NCBI RefSeq assembly: GCF_947488515.1
Contig: NZ_CANKZF010000003.1
Location: 434,001-498,000 of the forward strand
From: an uncultured Nocardioides sp.
GTDB taxonomy: Bacteria > Actinomycetota > Actinomycetes > Propionibacteriales > Nocardioidaceae
Direction: 5' to 3'
Length of the DNA stretch: 64,000 nucleotides
Both the position numbers and the translations under genes were made by a program. Within the stretch, counting starts at the first letter, position 1. Every line of letters begins with the position of its first letter. Shown piece after piece: positions 27,893 through 36,370 of this stretch. A model generated the notes under the pieces. It did not search any database and was not told where the DNA came from. It saw only the letters and a list, made by a program, of their open reading frames with translations.

Positions 27893-28474
27893 ATGCCCCG
27901 CTCCACCCGTGACGCGGACGTCTCCCACGACCTCCGCAAGGCGATCCAACGCACCGGCTACTACCCCGAGGTCGTCGCCGACGGCGTCTTCTCGGCGGCT
28001 GGCGGCGAGGAGGTCGTGTCCTACTTCGTCCACCACGAGACGACGTTCGACCACGAGGAGGTACGCCGTCACCTCACCGCCCTGCTCCTGACGCCCACGC
28101 GGCTGGTGATCGCCCACACCGACGAGCACCCGGGCGACGACCTGCTGCCCGAGCCCTACACCTCGACGACCACCGAGGCCGTCACCCTCACGTCCATCCG
28201 GACCGTGGTCGTGACGCGCATGGTGGCCAACCCGACCAAGGGCGTCGCCCCGCCCGCCGAGGCCGTGCTGACCATCGGCTGGGGCGGCGTGGGACGGCTC
28301 GACCTCGAGCCCGCCGCGTGCTCGGACCCGAGCTGCGACGCCGACCACGGCTACACCGGCACCCTGGCCGGTGACGACTACACGCTGCGGGTGTCGGCCG
28401 CCGCCGAGGGAGCAGACGCCGTGGCCGGCCTGCTCGCCTTCGCGGAGGCCCTCTCCGCGCGCACCCGCGGATGA
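27893..28474 (+). CDS. DUF5998 family protein
   Basis: The 193-residue cytoplasmic protein has the DUF5998 pattern: DLRKAIQRTGYYPEVVADGV at the start, FVHHETTFDHEEVRRHLTALLLTPTRLV, and a mid region with ACSDPSCDADHGYTG (two Cys). Function is unknown. A CAGACT hexamer lies 7 nt before the ATG. The next gene, a phosphodiesterase, begins 22 bases after its stop, so the two are probably one operon. Confidence 0.78.
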   Translation: MPRSTRDADVSHDLRKAIQRTGYYPEVVADGVFSAAGGEEVVSYFVHHETTFDHEEVRRHLTALLLTPTRLVIAHTDEHPGDDLLPEPYTSTTTEAVTLTSIRTVVVTRMVANPTKGVAPPAEAVLTIGWGGVGRLDLEPAACSDPSCDADHGYTGTLAGDDYTLRVSAAAEGADAVAGLLAFAEALSARTRG

Positions 28475-28496
28475 ACCTCTCGATGAGCACGCGGCG

Positions 28497-29633
28497 GTGA
28501 CCTCCGCCCCCGAGCCGGCGGGCTTCACCCCGCCGGCCTACGGAGACCGTTCGCTCGCCGACGTCGTGCCGTCGGTCGGGCGCGCTCTCGGCGTCGACCT
28601 CGACGGGCACCCCGTCGGCCTCGAGCTGCCGCCCGCGCCGTCGTACGTCGTCTTCCTCATCGACGGGATGGGCGCAAAGCTGCTCACCCGCTACGCCCAC
28701 TCCGCGCCCTACCTGTCCTCCCTCCTCGACGGCGCCGCGACCGGCACCGCCGGCGTGCCGTCGACCACGGCCACCTCGCTCACCTCGCTCGGCACCGGGC
28801 TGGTGCCCGGGGCGCACGGGCTCGTCGGCTTCACCGCCCGGATCCCGGGCACCGACCGGCTGCTCAACCACCTCTGGTGGGACAAGGGCGTCGACCCCGT
28901 CGAGTGGCAGCCGCACCCGACCGCACTCGGGCGGCTGGCGCACGCGGGCGTCCACGTCACCTCGGTCAACAAGCGGGACTTCGACGGGTCCGGACTGACT
29001 GTCGCGTCGCAGCGCGGTGCGACGTACGTCGGTGCGGACCGCGTGGGCGAGCGCATCGCCGCCACCGTCGCCGCCTCGGCCGACCAGCCGTCGCTGACCT
29101 ACGTCTACGACTCCGACCTCGACTGGACCGGGCACAAGTTCGGCGTCGCCTCGACCCAGTGGCTCCAGCAGCTGGCGATGGTCGACGCCGAGGCCGAGCA
29201 GCTGCGCGAGGCACTGCCTGCCTCGACCCGGCTGCTGGTGGTCGCCGACCACGGCATGGTCGACAGCCCCCGTGAGTCCCGGGTCGACGTCGACGAGGTC
29301 GACGGGATGCGCGACGGCGTCGCGCTCCTCGGCGGGGAGGCCAGGTTCCGCCACCTCTACTGCTCCGCCGGCGCCGTGCCCGACGTCGTCGCCACCTGGC
29401 GCGAGGTGCTGGGGGACCGGGCCACCGTGCTGACGCGCGAGGAGGCGATCGGACGCGGGTGGTTCGGTGCGGTGTCGCCGGGCGTGCTGCCACGCCTGGG
29501 CGACGTGATGGTCGCCTGCCACGACGACACCGCGGTGATGTCCACCCGCGACTTCGCCTACGAGGACACCCTGGTCGGGCTCCACGGCTCGCTCACCCCG
29601 GCCGAGATGCTGATCCCGATCCTGGTCGGCTGA
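28497..29633 (+). CDS. Nucleotide pyrophosphatase/phosphodiesterase, alkaline-phosphatase superfamily
   Basis: The 378-residue protein has the NPP-type metal sites: VFLIDGMGAKLL (first Asp), a nucleophile Thr in GVPSTTATSLTSLGTG, YVYDSDLDWTGHKFG (Asp and His) and VVADHGMVD. These enzymes cleave phosphodiester or pyrophosphate bonds in nucleotides or related substrates. There is no signal peptide, so it should be cytoplasmic. GTG 28497 was chosen because the nearby ATGs are out of frame. It follows DUF5998 and ends before a terminator shared with thymidine kinase. Confidence 0.82.
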   Translation: MTSAPEPAGFTPPAYGDRSLADVVPSVGRALGVDLDGHPVGLELPPAPSYVVFLIDGMGAKLLTRYAHSAPYLSSLLDGAATGTAGVPSTTATSLTSLGTGLVPGAHGLVGFTARIPGTDRLLNHLWWDKGVDPVEWQPHPTALGRLAHAGVHVTSVNKRDFDGSGLTVASQRGATYVGADRVGERIAATVAASADQPSLTYVYDSDLDWTGHKFGVASTQWLQQLAMVDAEAEQLREALPASTRLLVVADHGMVDSPRESRVDVDEVDGMRDGVALLGGEARFRHLYCSAGAVPDVVATWREVLGDRATVLTREEAIGRGWFGAVSPGVLPRLGDVMVACHDDTAVMSTRDFAYEDTLVGLHGSLTPAEMLIPILVG

Positions 29634-29640
29634 ACGGGAA

Positions 29641-29661
29641 GTGAGTCTCCCGGAGACTCAC
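29641..29661. terminator. Terminator hairpin between the phosphodiesterase and tdk
   Basis: A perfect 9-bp stem (GTGAGTCTC with GAGACTCAC) closes on a CCG loop in the 37-base gap between two convergent genes, so it can serve both. Confidence 0.65.
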
Positions 29662-29670
29662 AGGCCAGGG

Positions 29671-30324
29671 TCAGCCGAAGGGCAGGGGCTCGGGCGCCAG
29701 GCTGACCGCCTTGGCGCGCGCGGCCGTGAGGCGGCGGCGGTGGTGCTGGCGGCACAGCACCTCGTAGGCGACGTCGGCCGGCGGCTCGTCGACCTGGTCG
29801 ACGTCGCCGACCACGATGACCTCGCCCTCGACGACCATCGCGCCGTTCTCGGTGCGGGCGTTGTGGGTGGCGCGCTTGCCGCACCAGCACAGCGCCTCCA
29901 CCTGGAGCACGTTCATCCGGTCGGCGAGCTCGACGAGCCGGGCGCTGCCGGGGAAGAGCTGCGTCCGGAAGTCGGTGAGGATGCCGAACGCGAAGACGTC
30001 GATCTGCAGCTCGTCGACGACCTTGGCGAGCTGGTCGATCTGCTCGGCGGCGTGGAACTGGGCCTCGTCGCAGATGAGGTAGTCGATCCGGCCACCCCGG
30101 GTCAGGGTGTCGACGACGTAGGCCCAGAAGTCGAAGCCTGCGTCGACCTCGAGCGCATCGTGGGTCAGCCCCAGCCGACTGGACAGCACCGCCTGCCCGG
30201 ACCGGTCGTGGGTGGTGAAGATCCGGCCGACGCGTCCGCGGGCGGCGTGGTTGTGGTTGGTCTGGAGCGCCAGCGTCGACTTGCCGGAGTCCATCGTGCC
30301 CGTGAAGAAGTGCAGTTCAGCCAT
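29671..30324 (-). CDS. tdk: Thymidine kinase
   Basis: The 217-residue type II thymidine kinase salvages thymidine to dTMP. It has the P-loop GTMDSGKST (residues 9-17), the DEAQF catalytic motif in YLICDEAQFHAAEQ, and a zinc-binding lasso region with CWCGKRATHNAR and CRQHH. Length is typical. It is divergent from the sulfurtransferase gene with 54 bases between start codons. A CAGGAT hexamer lies 9 nt before its ATG. Confidence 0.93.
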   Translation of the reverse strand: MAELHFFTGTMDSGKSTLALQTNHNHAARGRVGRIFTTHDRSGQAVLSSRLGLTHDALEVDAGFDFWAYVVDTLTRGGRIDYLICDEAQFHAAEQIDQLAKVVDELQIDVFAFGILTDFRTQLFPGSARLVELADRMNVLQVEALCWCGKRATHNARTENGAMVVEGEVIVVGDVDQVDEPPADVAYEVLCRQHHRRRLTAARAKAVSLAPEPLPFG

Positions 30325-30365
30325 GTCGCGGGAATCCTGTCACAGCCTCGGCCCGGTGCTGCGGC

Positions 30366-30371
30366 TACCGT
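30366..30371 (+). promoter_or_regulatory. -10 element of leaderless promoter for the sulfurtransferase
   Basis: TACCGT lies 7 nt before the ATG at 30379. Confidence 0.5.
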
Positions 30372-30378
30372 GCCGCGC

Positions 30379-31218
30379 ATGGACGAGGACTTTCCCCGTG
30401 ATCTCTCGCGCGGCCCCCTCACCAGCCCCGACGAGCTCGCTCGCGACCTCGGCCGGGTCACGGTGCTGGACGTGCGCTACCTCCAGGGCGGCCCGCCCGG
30501 CCGCGAGCAGCACGAGGCGGGCCACGTCCCCGGAGCGGCGTACGTCGACCTCGACGAGGACCTCGCCGACCCGCCCGGCGCCGGCGGCAGGCACCCGTTG
30601 CCCGACCCGGCACGGTTCGAGGGGGCCATGCGGCGCGCCGGTGTGCGCGGCGACCGGCCCGTGGTGGTGTACGACGACTGGCAGGGCCGGGCGGCCGCCC
30701 GCGCGTGGTGGCTGCTGCGGCACCACGGCCACCGCGACGTCCGCGTCCTCGACGGCGGCTGGACCGCGTGGCGGGAGGACGGGCACCTGGTCGAGGCCGG
30801 ACCGGTGGATGTCGAGCCGGGCGACTTCACCGTCTCCGCCACCCCGCACGCCGCTGCCGTCGGGCCGGACGAGGTGCCGCACGTCGACGTGCTCATCGAC
30901 GCGCGGGCGCCCGAACGGTTCCGCGGCGACGCCGAGCCCGTCGACCCCGTCGCCGGCCGCATCCCGGGCGCCGTCAACGTGCCGACGACCGCCAACCTCG
31001 ACGAGCGCGGCCGCTTCCTCCCGCCGGAGCGGCTCCGGGAGGTGTACGCCGGGGTGGGCGCCGACACGGCGTCCTCGGTGGCTGTCTACTGCGGCTCGGG
31101 GGTGACCGCCGCCCACGACCTGCTCGCGATGGAGGTCGCCGGCATCAGCGCGGCGCTCTACCCGGGCAGCTGGAGCGGCTGGATCACCGACCCCGCGCGG
31201 CCCGTCGCCACCGGGTGA
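30379..31218 (+). CDS. Thiosulfate/3-mercaptopyruvate sulfurtransferase (two rhodanese domains)
   Basis: This 279-residue tandem rhodanese transfers a sulfane sulfur. The first, inactive domain contains VLDVRYLQGG and HVPGAAYVDLDEDL. The second carries the active Cys (C238) in the loop YCGSGVTAAHDLLAM, with a CGSGV loop like mercaptopyruvate/thiosulfate sulfurtransferases. The GRIPGAVNVP segment marks the second domain. It converges tail to tail with the MOSC gene; the two stop codons abut with no gap. Confidence 0.88.
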   Translation: MDEDFPRDLSRGPLTSPDELARDLGRVTVLDVRYLQGGPPGREQHEAGHVPGAAYVDLDEDLADPPGAGGRHPLPDPARFEGAMRRAGVRGDRPVVVYDDWQGRAAARAWWLLRHHGHRDVRVLDGGWTAWREDGHLVEAGPVDVEPGDFTVSATPHAAAVGPDEVPHVDVLIDARAPERFRGDAEPVDPVAGRIPGAVNVPTTANLDERGRFLPPERLREVYAGVGADTASSVAVYCGSGVTAAHDLLAMEVAGISAALYPGSWSGWITDPARPVATG

Positions 31219-32055
31219 TCAGTCCGCCCGGACCGCGTCGCCGACGCTGATCCGGCCGCTCGTCTCCGGGACGAGGTGCACGGCGAAGAACACCTTGCCG
31301 TCGACCCGCCGGTGCCGGGCCAGCGTGCGCGTCGGCTCCCTGGCCGTCGTCAGCGTGACCGGGTCGAGGGTCGCCATCACGCACCGGCCGACGGGCTTGC
31401 CGATCCGGAACGGGACGTCGCCCACGACGACCCGGGTCCAGCGGTCCTCGGCGAACGGCTCGTCGCCGTCGACCACGAGGTTGGCCCGGAAGCGCTCGAC
31501 CGGCAGAGGTTCGGGCGGCTCCTCGCCGACCTCGAGCGCACGCTCGAGCATCCAGTCGTTGAGCTGTCGCATCGATGCGAGGGACGCGATCGTCACGGGG
31601 AACGAGTCAGGGAAGGCGGCGTGGTCGCCGGGCTGCGAGAACCCCGGCTGGAGCGTGCGCTGCTCCGGCGCGTGGCACCAGACGAGGCTCAGGTCGTCGC
31701 GCCCCAGGGTCGAGCGCAGCCACGCGTCGGCCTCCGGGCCGGCGGGCCGGGCCCGGAGGTGCAGGGAGAAGAGGCGTACGTCGACCGGCGCGGTCTGCGG
31801 GACGTCGACCAGCAGGTCGGGGTGGCCGGGGGAGCGCAGCCGCAGCGCGGCCGCCACCGACGGGTCCGTCGCCGGCGTGTCGGCCACGACGTGGAAGAGG
31901 CCGTGGACCTCGCGGGCGGAGACGAGACGGCGGTCGCCGTCGACGAGCATCCACGTCCGGTCGTCGGCCAGGCCGCGCGGCAGGACGGTGGTGGAGGTGA
32001 TCGGACGGATCGCGCCGGACTTGAGCGGGTGGACGTTGAGCTGGACGAGTCTCAA
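31219..32055 (-). CDS. MOSC domain-containing protein
   Basis: The 278-residue protein has an N-terminal MOSC_N beta-barrel (VHPLKSGAIRPITSTTVLPRGLADDRTWMLVD) and a C-terminal MOSC domain with ERFRANLVVDG, GKPVGRCVMATLDPVT (conserved Cys, predicted molybdenum-cofactor sulfur handling) and RISVGDAVR. Such stand-alone proteins resemble YcbX/mARC and reduce N-hydroxylated compounds. It starts 3 bases after the sepH stop and should be cotranscribed with it. Confidence 0.86.
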   Translation of the reverse strand: MRLVQLNVHPLKSGAIRPITSTTVLPRGLADDRTWMLVDGDRRLVSAREVHGLFHVVADTPATDPSVAAALRLRSPGHPDLLVDVPQTAPVDVRLFSLHLRARPAGPEADAWLRSTLGRDDLSLVWCHAPEQRTLQPGFSQPGDHAAFPDSFPVTIASLASMRQLNDWMLERALEVGEEPPEPLPVERFRANLVVDGDEPFAEDRWTRVVVGDVPFRIGKPVGRCVMATLDPVTLTTAREPTRTLARHRRVDGKVFFAVHLVPETSGRISVGDAVRAD

Positions 32056-32058
32056 GCG

Positions 32059-33018
32059 TCAGTCGCCCTTGCCCCCGCCGAACATGATCTCGTCCCAGCT
32101 CGGCACCGAGGCGCGCCCGCGCTTCTTGGCGGGCTTCGGCTTCGGCTCGGCCGGGGCCTCGGCGGCCGGCGCACGGCCGGGCTCGGGCGCCCGCTCGTCC
32201 CGGTCCTCGCCGCGGTCCTGGTCGCTCCGGTCCTCGTCGAGGTAGGCCTCCACGGGCTGTTCGGCACCGAGTCCGGTGTCGGAGAGCTCCATCGTGGTCT
32301 CCTCCGGCGACGCGGAGGGCTCCTCGTGGGTGACCATCTCGATCGCGTCGTCGCCCAGCGGGACGTCCTCGTCGACCGCCGTGAGCCGACGCTGCCGAGC
32401 GGCGGCGAGGTCGTCGGAGGCGGTCGTGGTGTCGGCAGCGTCGGGGGTGGCGTCGCCGACCAGCCAGCGGGCGTCCTCGTCGTCGACGGTCACGAAGCTG
32501 CCGCGCGGGTCGTAGGAGAAGGTCGCGGTGCCCACACGGCCCGTGACGTCGTACAGCGCGGTGAGCGTCCACCGGCCGTCCTCGCGGCGCCAGGCGTCCC
32601 ACTCGACGCTGCCCGGGTCGACGTTGTGCGCCCGCAGCTGGGCGGCGACGGCCTCGCCGAGGGTGCGGGCGCCGGACTCGGACGCGCGGCGTCGGACGGA
32701 CGAGAGCTGGGCGCGGTCGGCGACGTGGGCGCGCTCGGCCATCACGGGCGCGGCGAACGCCATGATCTTCTCCACCGACGTCCCGGCCGCGTGCGCCACC
32801 GCCTCGGGCGACTCACCGGCTCGGATGCGCATCTGGATGTCGCGGGGGCGGAGGCTTGATTCCATCGGGATCTCCAACTGACCGTTGCTGTCGGGCGCGC
32901 CGGCAAGGACGCGACGGAGCCGGGCATCGACCGCCAGGGTGTGTTCCTGGCCCGACTCGTCCACCAGCAGCAGGCGCTTGCCGTCCTTGCTGCGTCCGGT
33001 GAACGTCAGCTTGGCCAT
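32059..33018 (-). CDS. sepH: Septation protein SepH
   Basis: The 319-residue protein has the actinobacterial SepH (DUF3071) layout. The N-terminal domain is MAKLTFTGRSKDGKRLLLVDESGQEH with a helix-turn-helix-like SSLRPRDIQMRIRAGESPEAVAHAAG, followed by a long acidic disordered linker, and a C-terminal signature SVPSWDEIMFGGG. In Streptomyces and mycobacteria SepH binds FtsZ and promotes filament assembly. A GGAG ribosome site lies about 10 nt upstream. Confidence 0.9.
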   Translation of the reverse strand: MAKLTFTGRSKDGKRLLLVDESGQEHTLAVDARLRRVLAGAPDSNGQLEIPMESSLRPRDIQMRIRAGESPEAVAHAAGTSVEKIMAFAAPVMAERAHVADRAQLSSVRRRASESGARTLGEAVAAQLRAHNVDPGSVEWDAWRREDGRWTLTALYDVTGRVGTATFSYDPRGSFVTVDDEDARWLVGDATPDAADTTTASDDLAAARQRRLTAVDEDVPLGDDAIEMVTHEEPSASPEETTMELSDTGLGAEQPVEAYLDEDRSDQDRGEDRDERAPEPGRAPAAEAPAEPKPKPAKKRGRASVPSWDEIMFGGGKGD

Positions 33019-33142
33019 CGACGGCGGGCTCCTGCCTGGCTGTGGTCGGGGTCATCGGGCGGTCGTCGGTGCGCGTGGCACCCGTGTCGCTCGAGCCTAC
33101 GCCAGCGGCGTGCCCGGGAACGGTTGCACCCGCGGCGCGCCC

Positions 33143-33148
33143 TAGGCT
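33143..33148 (+). promoter_or_regulatory. -10 element of leaderless promoter for the TRIC-like channel
   Basis: TAGGCT lies 6 nt before the GTG at 33155. Confidence 0.55.
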
Positions 33149-33154
33149 TCCGGT

Positions 33155-33790
33155 GTGCCCTGGATCGAGTTCACCACGACGCTGGTCACGCTCGACCTGC
33201 TGGGCATCTTCGTCTTCGCGGTGACCGGGGCTCTCGTCGCCGTCCGGAAGAACCTCGACATCTTCGCCGCGCTCGTCCTGGCCGGCGTGACCGGGCTCGG
33301 TGGCGGCTTCATCCGCGACGTGCTCATCGATGCCACCCCGCCGGCGGCGCTGACCGACTGGCGCTACCTCCTGGTCCCCGTCGCGGCCGGCCTGCTCACC
33401 TTCGCCTTCCACCCCGCCATCGGGCGGCTCGAGCGTCTGGTCACGGTCTTCGACGCCGTCGGCCTCGCGCTCTTCTGCGTCACGGGGGCCCTCAAGGCGG
33501 TCGAGTACGGGCTCGGGCCGGTGCCTGCCGCGCTGATGGGGATGGTCACCGCCATCGGTGGCGGGATGATGCGCGACGTGCTGGCCGGTCACGTCCCGGT
33601 GGTCTTCGAGGGCAACCTCTACGCCACGCCCGCCCTGTCCGGCGCCGTCGTCGCCGTGCTCCTCGACCGGACCGACCTGCCGGTCCTGGTGGTGGCGGCG
33701 GCCGGCTTCTCCGTCTGCCTGGTCTGGCGGCTGATGGCGCTCGTGCGTGGCTGGAGCGCGCCCCTGCCCCGGGGTCCCGCCAACGTCTGA
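33155..33790 (+). CDS. TRIC cation channel/UPF0126 family membrane protein
   Basis: The 211-residue protein has about seven helices in two homologous halves, each with the family motif: GIFVFAVTGALVAVRKNLDIFAALVLAGVTGLGGGFIRDVLI, and later GLALFCVTGALKAVEYGLGPVPAALMGMVTAIGGGMMRDVLAG. Prokaryotic TRIC proteins are trimeric potassium-permeable channels; some relatives (YadS-type) move glycine. It is divergent from sepH. Three 18-bp repeats begin over its last codons. Confidence 0.88.
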   Translation: MPWIEFTTTLVTLDLLGIFVFAVTGALVAVRKNLDIFAALVLAGVTGLGGGFIRDVLIDATPPAALTDWRYLLVPVAAGLLTFAFHPAIGRLERLVTVFDAVGLALFCVTGALKAVEYGLGPVPAALMGMVTAIGGGMMRDVLAGHVPVVFEGNLYATPALSGAVVAVLLDRTDLPVLVVAAAGFSVCLVWRLMALVRGWSAPLPRGPANV

Positions 33791-33835
33791 GCGCTCCTCA
33801 ACGTCTGAGCGCTCCTCAACGCCTGAGCGGTCCTC
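33782..33835. repeat. Three tandem 18-bp repeats across two convergent gene ends
   Basis: AACGTCTGAGCGCTCCTC occurs twice exactly and a third time with two changes. The first unit contains the stop of the TRIC-like gene, and the third runs into the stop of the lactone oxidase gene (33834-33836). Each unit contains an AGCGCT palindrome. It looks like local duplication of a gene end. Confidence 0.8.
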
Positions 33836-35156
33836 AGTCGCCCAGGACGCGGCGCAGGTAGGCGTTGCCGAACACGCGGTCGGGGTCGAGGCGATCGCGC
33901 AGGGCGAGGAAGTCGTCGAACCGGTCGTAGACCGGGCCCAGGTCCGCGGCGGTGCGGGTGTGGACCTTGCCCCAGTGGGGACGCCCACCGGCAGCGCGCA
34001 GGACCGGCTCGAGCCCGCCGAAGTAGGCCGTGTGGTCGGTGTCGGCCGGCACGTGGAAGGCGAGGTAGAGGCTGTCGCGGCCGTGGGCGGTCGACAGGGC
34101 GACGTCGTCGGCCCGGGCGGTGCGCACCTCGACGGGGAAGGCGATCCGCCAGTCGCTGGCGTCGATCACCCGGCGGCACTCGCGCAGCACGTCGAGCCCC
34201 GCCTCGCGCGGGACGGCGTACTCCATCTCCCGGAACCGCACCCGTCGCGGCGTCACGAACACGCGGTGGGCGAGGTCGCTGTAGCGGCGCTCGGACAGCG
34301 CGCGCCCGGCGAGCCGGTTGATCCGCGGGACCAGGACCGGGGCGCGGGAGCCCACCCGGCACAGGGCGCCGAAGACCGAGTTGGACACCAGCTCGTCCTC
34401 CCACCACGCCGCGACACGTGACGGGGGCTGCTGCTCGCCGGGCTCGAGGTCGGTGCGGACGTTCTGCTTGACCATGAGGCGGTCGGTGTGGGGGAACCAG
34501 TACAGGTCGAGGTGGTGCGAGTCCGCCTCCATCTCGTCGTACGACGCAAGCCCCTCGTCCCACGTCATCGGCTGCTCGTGGGCCTCGACGACGAAGAGCG
34601 GCTCGACGTGGAAGGTCAGGCTGGTCAGGATGCCCAGCGCGCCGAGGCCGACCCGGGCGAGGTCGAAGACGTCGGGGTTCTCCGTGGCGGACGCGCGCAG
34701 CACCTCGCCGGTGCCGGTGACCAGCTCGAGGCCGGCGAGCTGCGCGGCCAGACCGGCCGCGATGCCGCCGGTGCCGTGAGTGCCGGTGGAGGTGGCGCCC
34801 GCGAGGGTCTGCTCGGCGATGTCACCCATGTTGTGCAGCGACAGGCCGAGGCGCTCGAGGGCGAGGTTCAGGTCCTTGAGCGGCGTGCCGGCCCGGGCGG
34901 TCACCGTCATCGCGTCACGGTCGACGGCGAGGATCCCGGTGAGTGCCTCCGGGCGCAGCAGCGTGTGCTCGGGCGCGGCGATCGCGGTGAAGCTGTGCCC
35001 GGTGCCGGTCATCTTGACCGTGGTGCCGCCCTCGCGGGCACGGCGTACGGCCGCCACGACCGACTCGACGGACCCGGGGGTCTCGACGTGGCGTGGGACC
35101 GCCTCCTCGAGGCCGGACCAGTTGCGCCAGAGGTGACCGTGGACAGCGGAGCTCAT
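33834..35156 (-). CDS. FAD-linked sugar-lactone oxidase (D-arabinono-1,4-lactone oxidase family)
   Basis: The 440-residue VAO-type flavoprotein has an N-terminal PCMH FAD-binding domain (GTTVKMTGTGHSFTAIA; GDIAEQTLAGATSTGTHGTGG) and a C-terminal ALO domain with the HWGK motif (GGRPHWGKVHT) shared by gulono- and arabinono-lactone oxidases. It would oxidise an aldonolactone or polyol such as alditol. The position where covalent-FAD enzymes have His reads GHSF. It overlaps the MFS gene upstream (ATGA), so the two form an operon. Confidence 0.85.
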   Translation of the reverse strand: MSSAVHGHLWRNWSGLEEAVPRHVETPGSVESVVAAVRRAREGGTTVKMTGTGHSFTAIAAPEHTLLRPEALTGILAVDRDAMTVTARAGTPLKDLNLALERLGLSLHNMGDIAEQTLAGATSTGTHGTGGIAAGLAAQLAGLELVTGTGEVLRASATENPDVFDLARVGLGALGILTSLTFHVEPLFVVEAHEQPMTWDEGLASYDEMEADSHHLDLYWFPHTDRLMVKQNVRTDLEPGEQQPPSRVAAWWEDELVSNSVFGALCRVGSRAPVLVPRINRLAGRALSERRYSDLAHRVFVTPRRVRFREMEYAVPREAGLDVLRECRRVIDASDWRIAFPVEVRTARADDVALSTAHGRDSLYLAFHVPADTDHTAYFGGLEPVLRAAGGRPHWGKVHTRTAADLGPVYDRFDDFLALRDRLDPDRVFGNAYLRRVLGD

Positions 35157-36346
35157 GTGCGCAGACTAGGGGCCGGACGGGCTGCCTGCGCGGCAAGCGC
35201 ACCGAGCAACCCGGCGACCAGCGCCACCGCGTACGCCGCCGAGGCGCCGCTGTGGTCGACGACGAACCCGGCGACGCTCGCGCCCGGGGCGACGCCCGCG
35301 ACGATGCCGGTGTGCAGGATCGCCATGCCCTCGGTGAGGCGGCCGGCCGGGACGCCCTGCTCGACCATCGTCATCGCAGCGATCATGGTGGGTGCGATCG
35401 CGAGCCCGCCGACGAGCAGCACGACGGCCATCAGCGGGACGGAGTCGACGAACATCAGCGGCGCCATGGCCAGCGCCATCGCAGCGGAGCCCCACCGGAG
35501 CCGGACGTCGGGGCCGCTGCGCCAGACGATCGCGCCGGTCACCAGCCCGGCGACGAGGCTGCCGAGGGACCAGACCGCCAGCAGCCACCCGGCGACCCAC
35601 CGCTGGCCCTGCTCCTCGGCGAACGCGACCGTGGTGACCTCGGCGGCCCCGAAGAGGGCGCCGAGGGTCAGGCAGACCAGGGCCAGCGTCAGGACGAGCC
35701 GCCAGGGCATCGCCGGGCGGACCGCGGCGGGCGCGCTGCGTCCGGCGGGAGGTTCGGTGCGCCGCTGCGCCGCGAACGCGAAGGTGCCCACGACGCCGCT
35801 GACCAGCGCGGCGGTCAGGCCCGCGACCGGGTGCCAGCTGGTCGCCAGCAGGGTGACCAGCACGGGGCCGACCACGAAGACGACCTCGTCGAGCACGGCC
35901 TCGAGGGCGAAGGCCGTCTGCTTCTCGTCCGGGTCGTCGAGGAGGTGGGACCAGCGGGTGCGGACGCTGGCGCCGACCTGGGGGAGCGCCGCGCCGGCGA
36001 CGGCCGCGAAGACGTAGGTCCAGACCCGCGGCCAGTCCTGCTCGACGGCGAGCATCATCAGCGCGAGGCCCACGCCGAAGACCGAGATGGCCAGCGGCAG
36101 GACGCGCGACTGGCCGTAGTGGTCGACCCAGCGGCCGTGCAGCACCGCGAAGGCCGCCTCGGCCAGCACGAACACCGCGGAGACCGTGCCGGCCAGCCCG
36201 TAGGAGCCGGTTCGCTCCTCGACGAGCAGCACGATGCCGAGCCCGACCATGGAGATCGGCAGCCGGGCGACGAGGGCGGCGCTGCTGAAGGCGAACGCTC
36301 CCGGTCGTGCCAGCACCCGGCGGTAGGAGTCGAGCACGAGCGGCAT
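35153..36346 (-). CDS. MFS transporter
   Basis: The 397-residue, 12-helix major facilitator begins LARPGAFAFSSAALVARLPISMVGLGIVLLVEERTGSYGLAG, a common start for actinobacterial MFS exporters. FVVDHSGASAAYAVALVAGLLGALA forms the last helix. Substrate is unknown; coupling to the lactone oxidase suggests a sugar-derived compound. ATG 36346 faces the hemH ATG at 36371 with only 24 bases between them. Confidence 0.8.
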   Translation of the reverse strand: MPLVLDSYRRVLARPGAFAFSSAALVARLPISMVGLGIVLLVEERTGSYGLAGTVSAVFVLAEAAFAVLHGRWVDHYGQSRVLPLAISVFGVGLALMMLAVEQDWPRVWTYVFAAVAGAALPQVGASVRTRWSHLLDDPDEKQTAFALEAVLDEVVFVVGPVLVTLLATSWHPVAGLTAALVSGVVGTFAFAAQRRTEPPAGRSAPAAVRPAMPWRLVLTLALVCLTLGALFGAAEVTTVAFAEEQGQRWVAGWLLAVWSLGSLVAGLVTGAIVWRSGPDVRLRWGSAAMALAMAPLMFVDSVPLMAVVLLVGGLAIAPTMIAAMTMVEQGVPAGRLTEGMAILHTGIVAGVAPGASVAGFVVDHSGASAAYAVALVAGLLGALAAQAARPAPSLRT

Positions 36347-36358
36347 GGTAGGCCGCTC

Positions 36359-36364
36359 TACTCT
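36359..36364 (+). promoter_or_regulatory. -10 element of leaderless promoter for hemH
   Basis: TACTCT lies 6 nt before the ATG at 36371. Because the divergent MFS gene starts at 36346, any -35 element would fall inside the MFS coding sequence. Confidence 0.55.
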
Positions 36365-36370
36365 GGCTGC

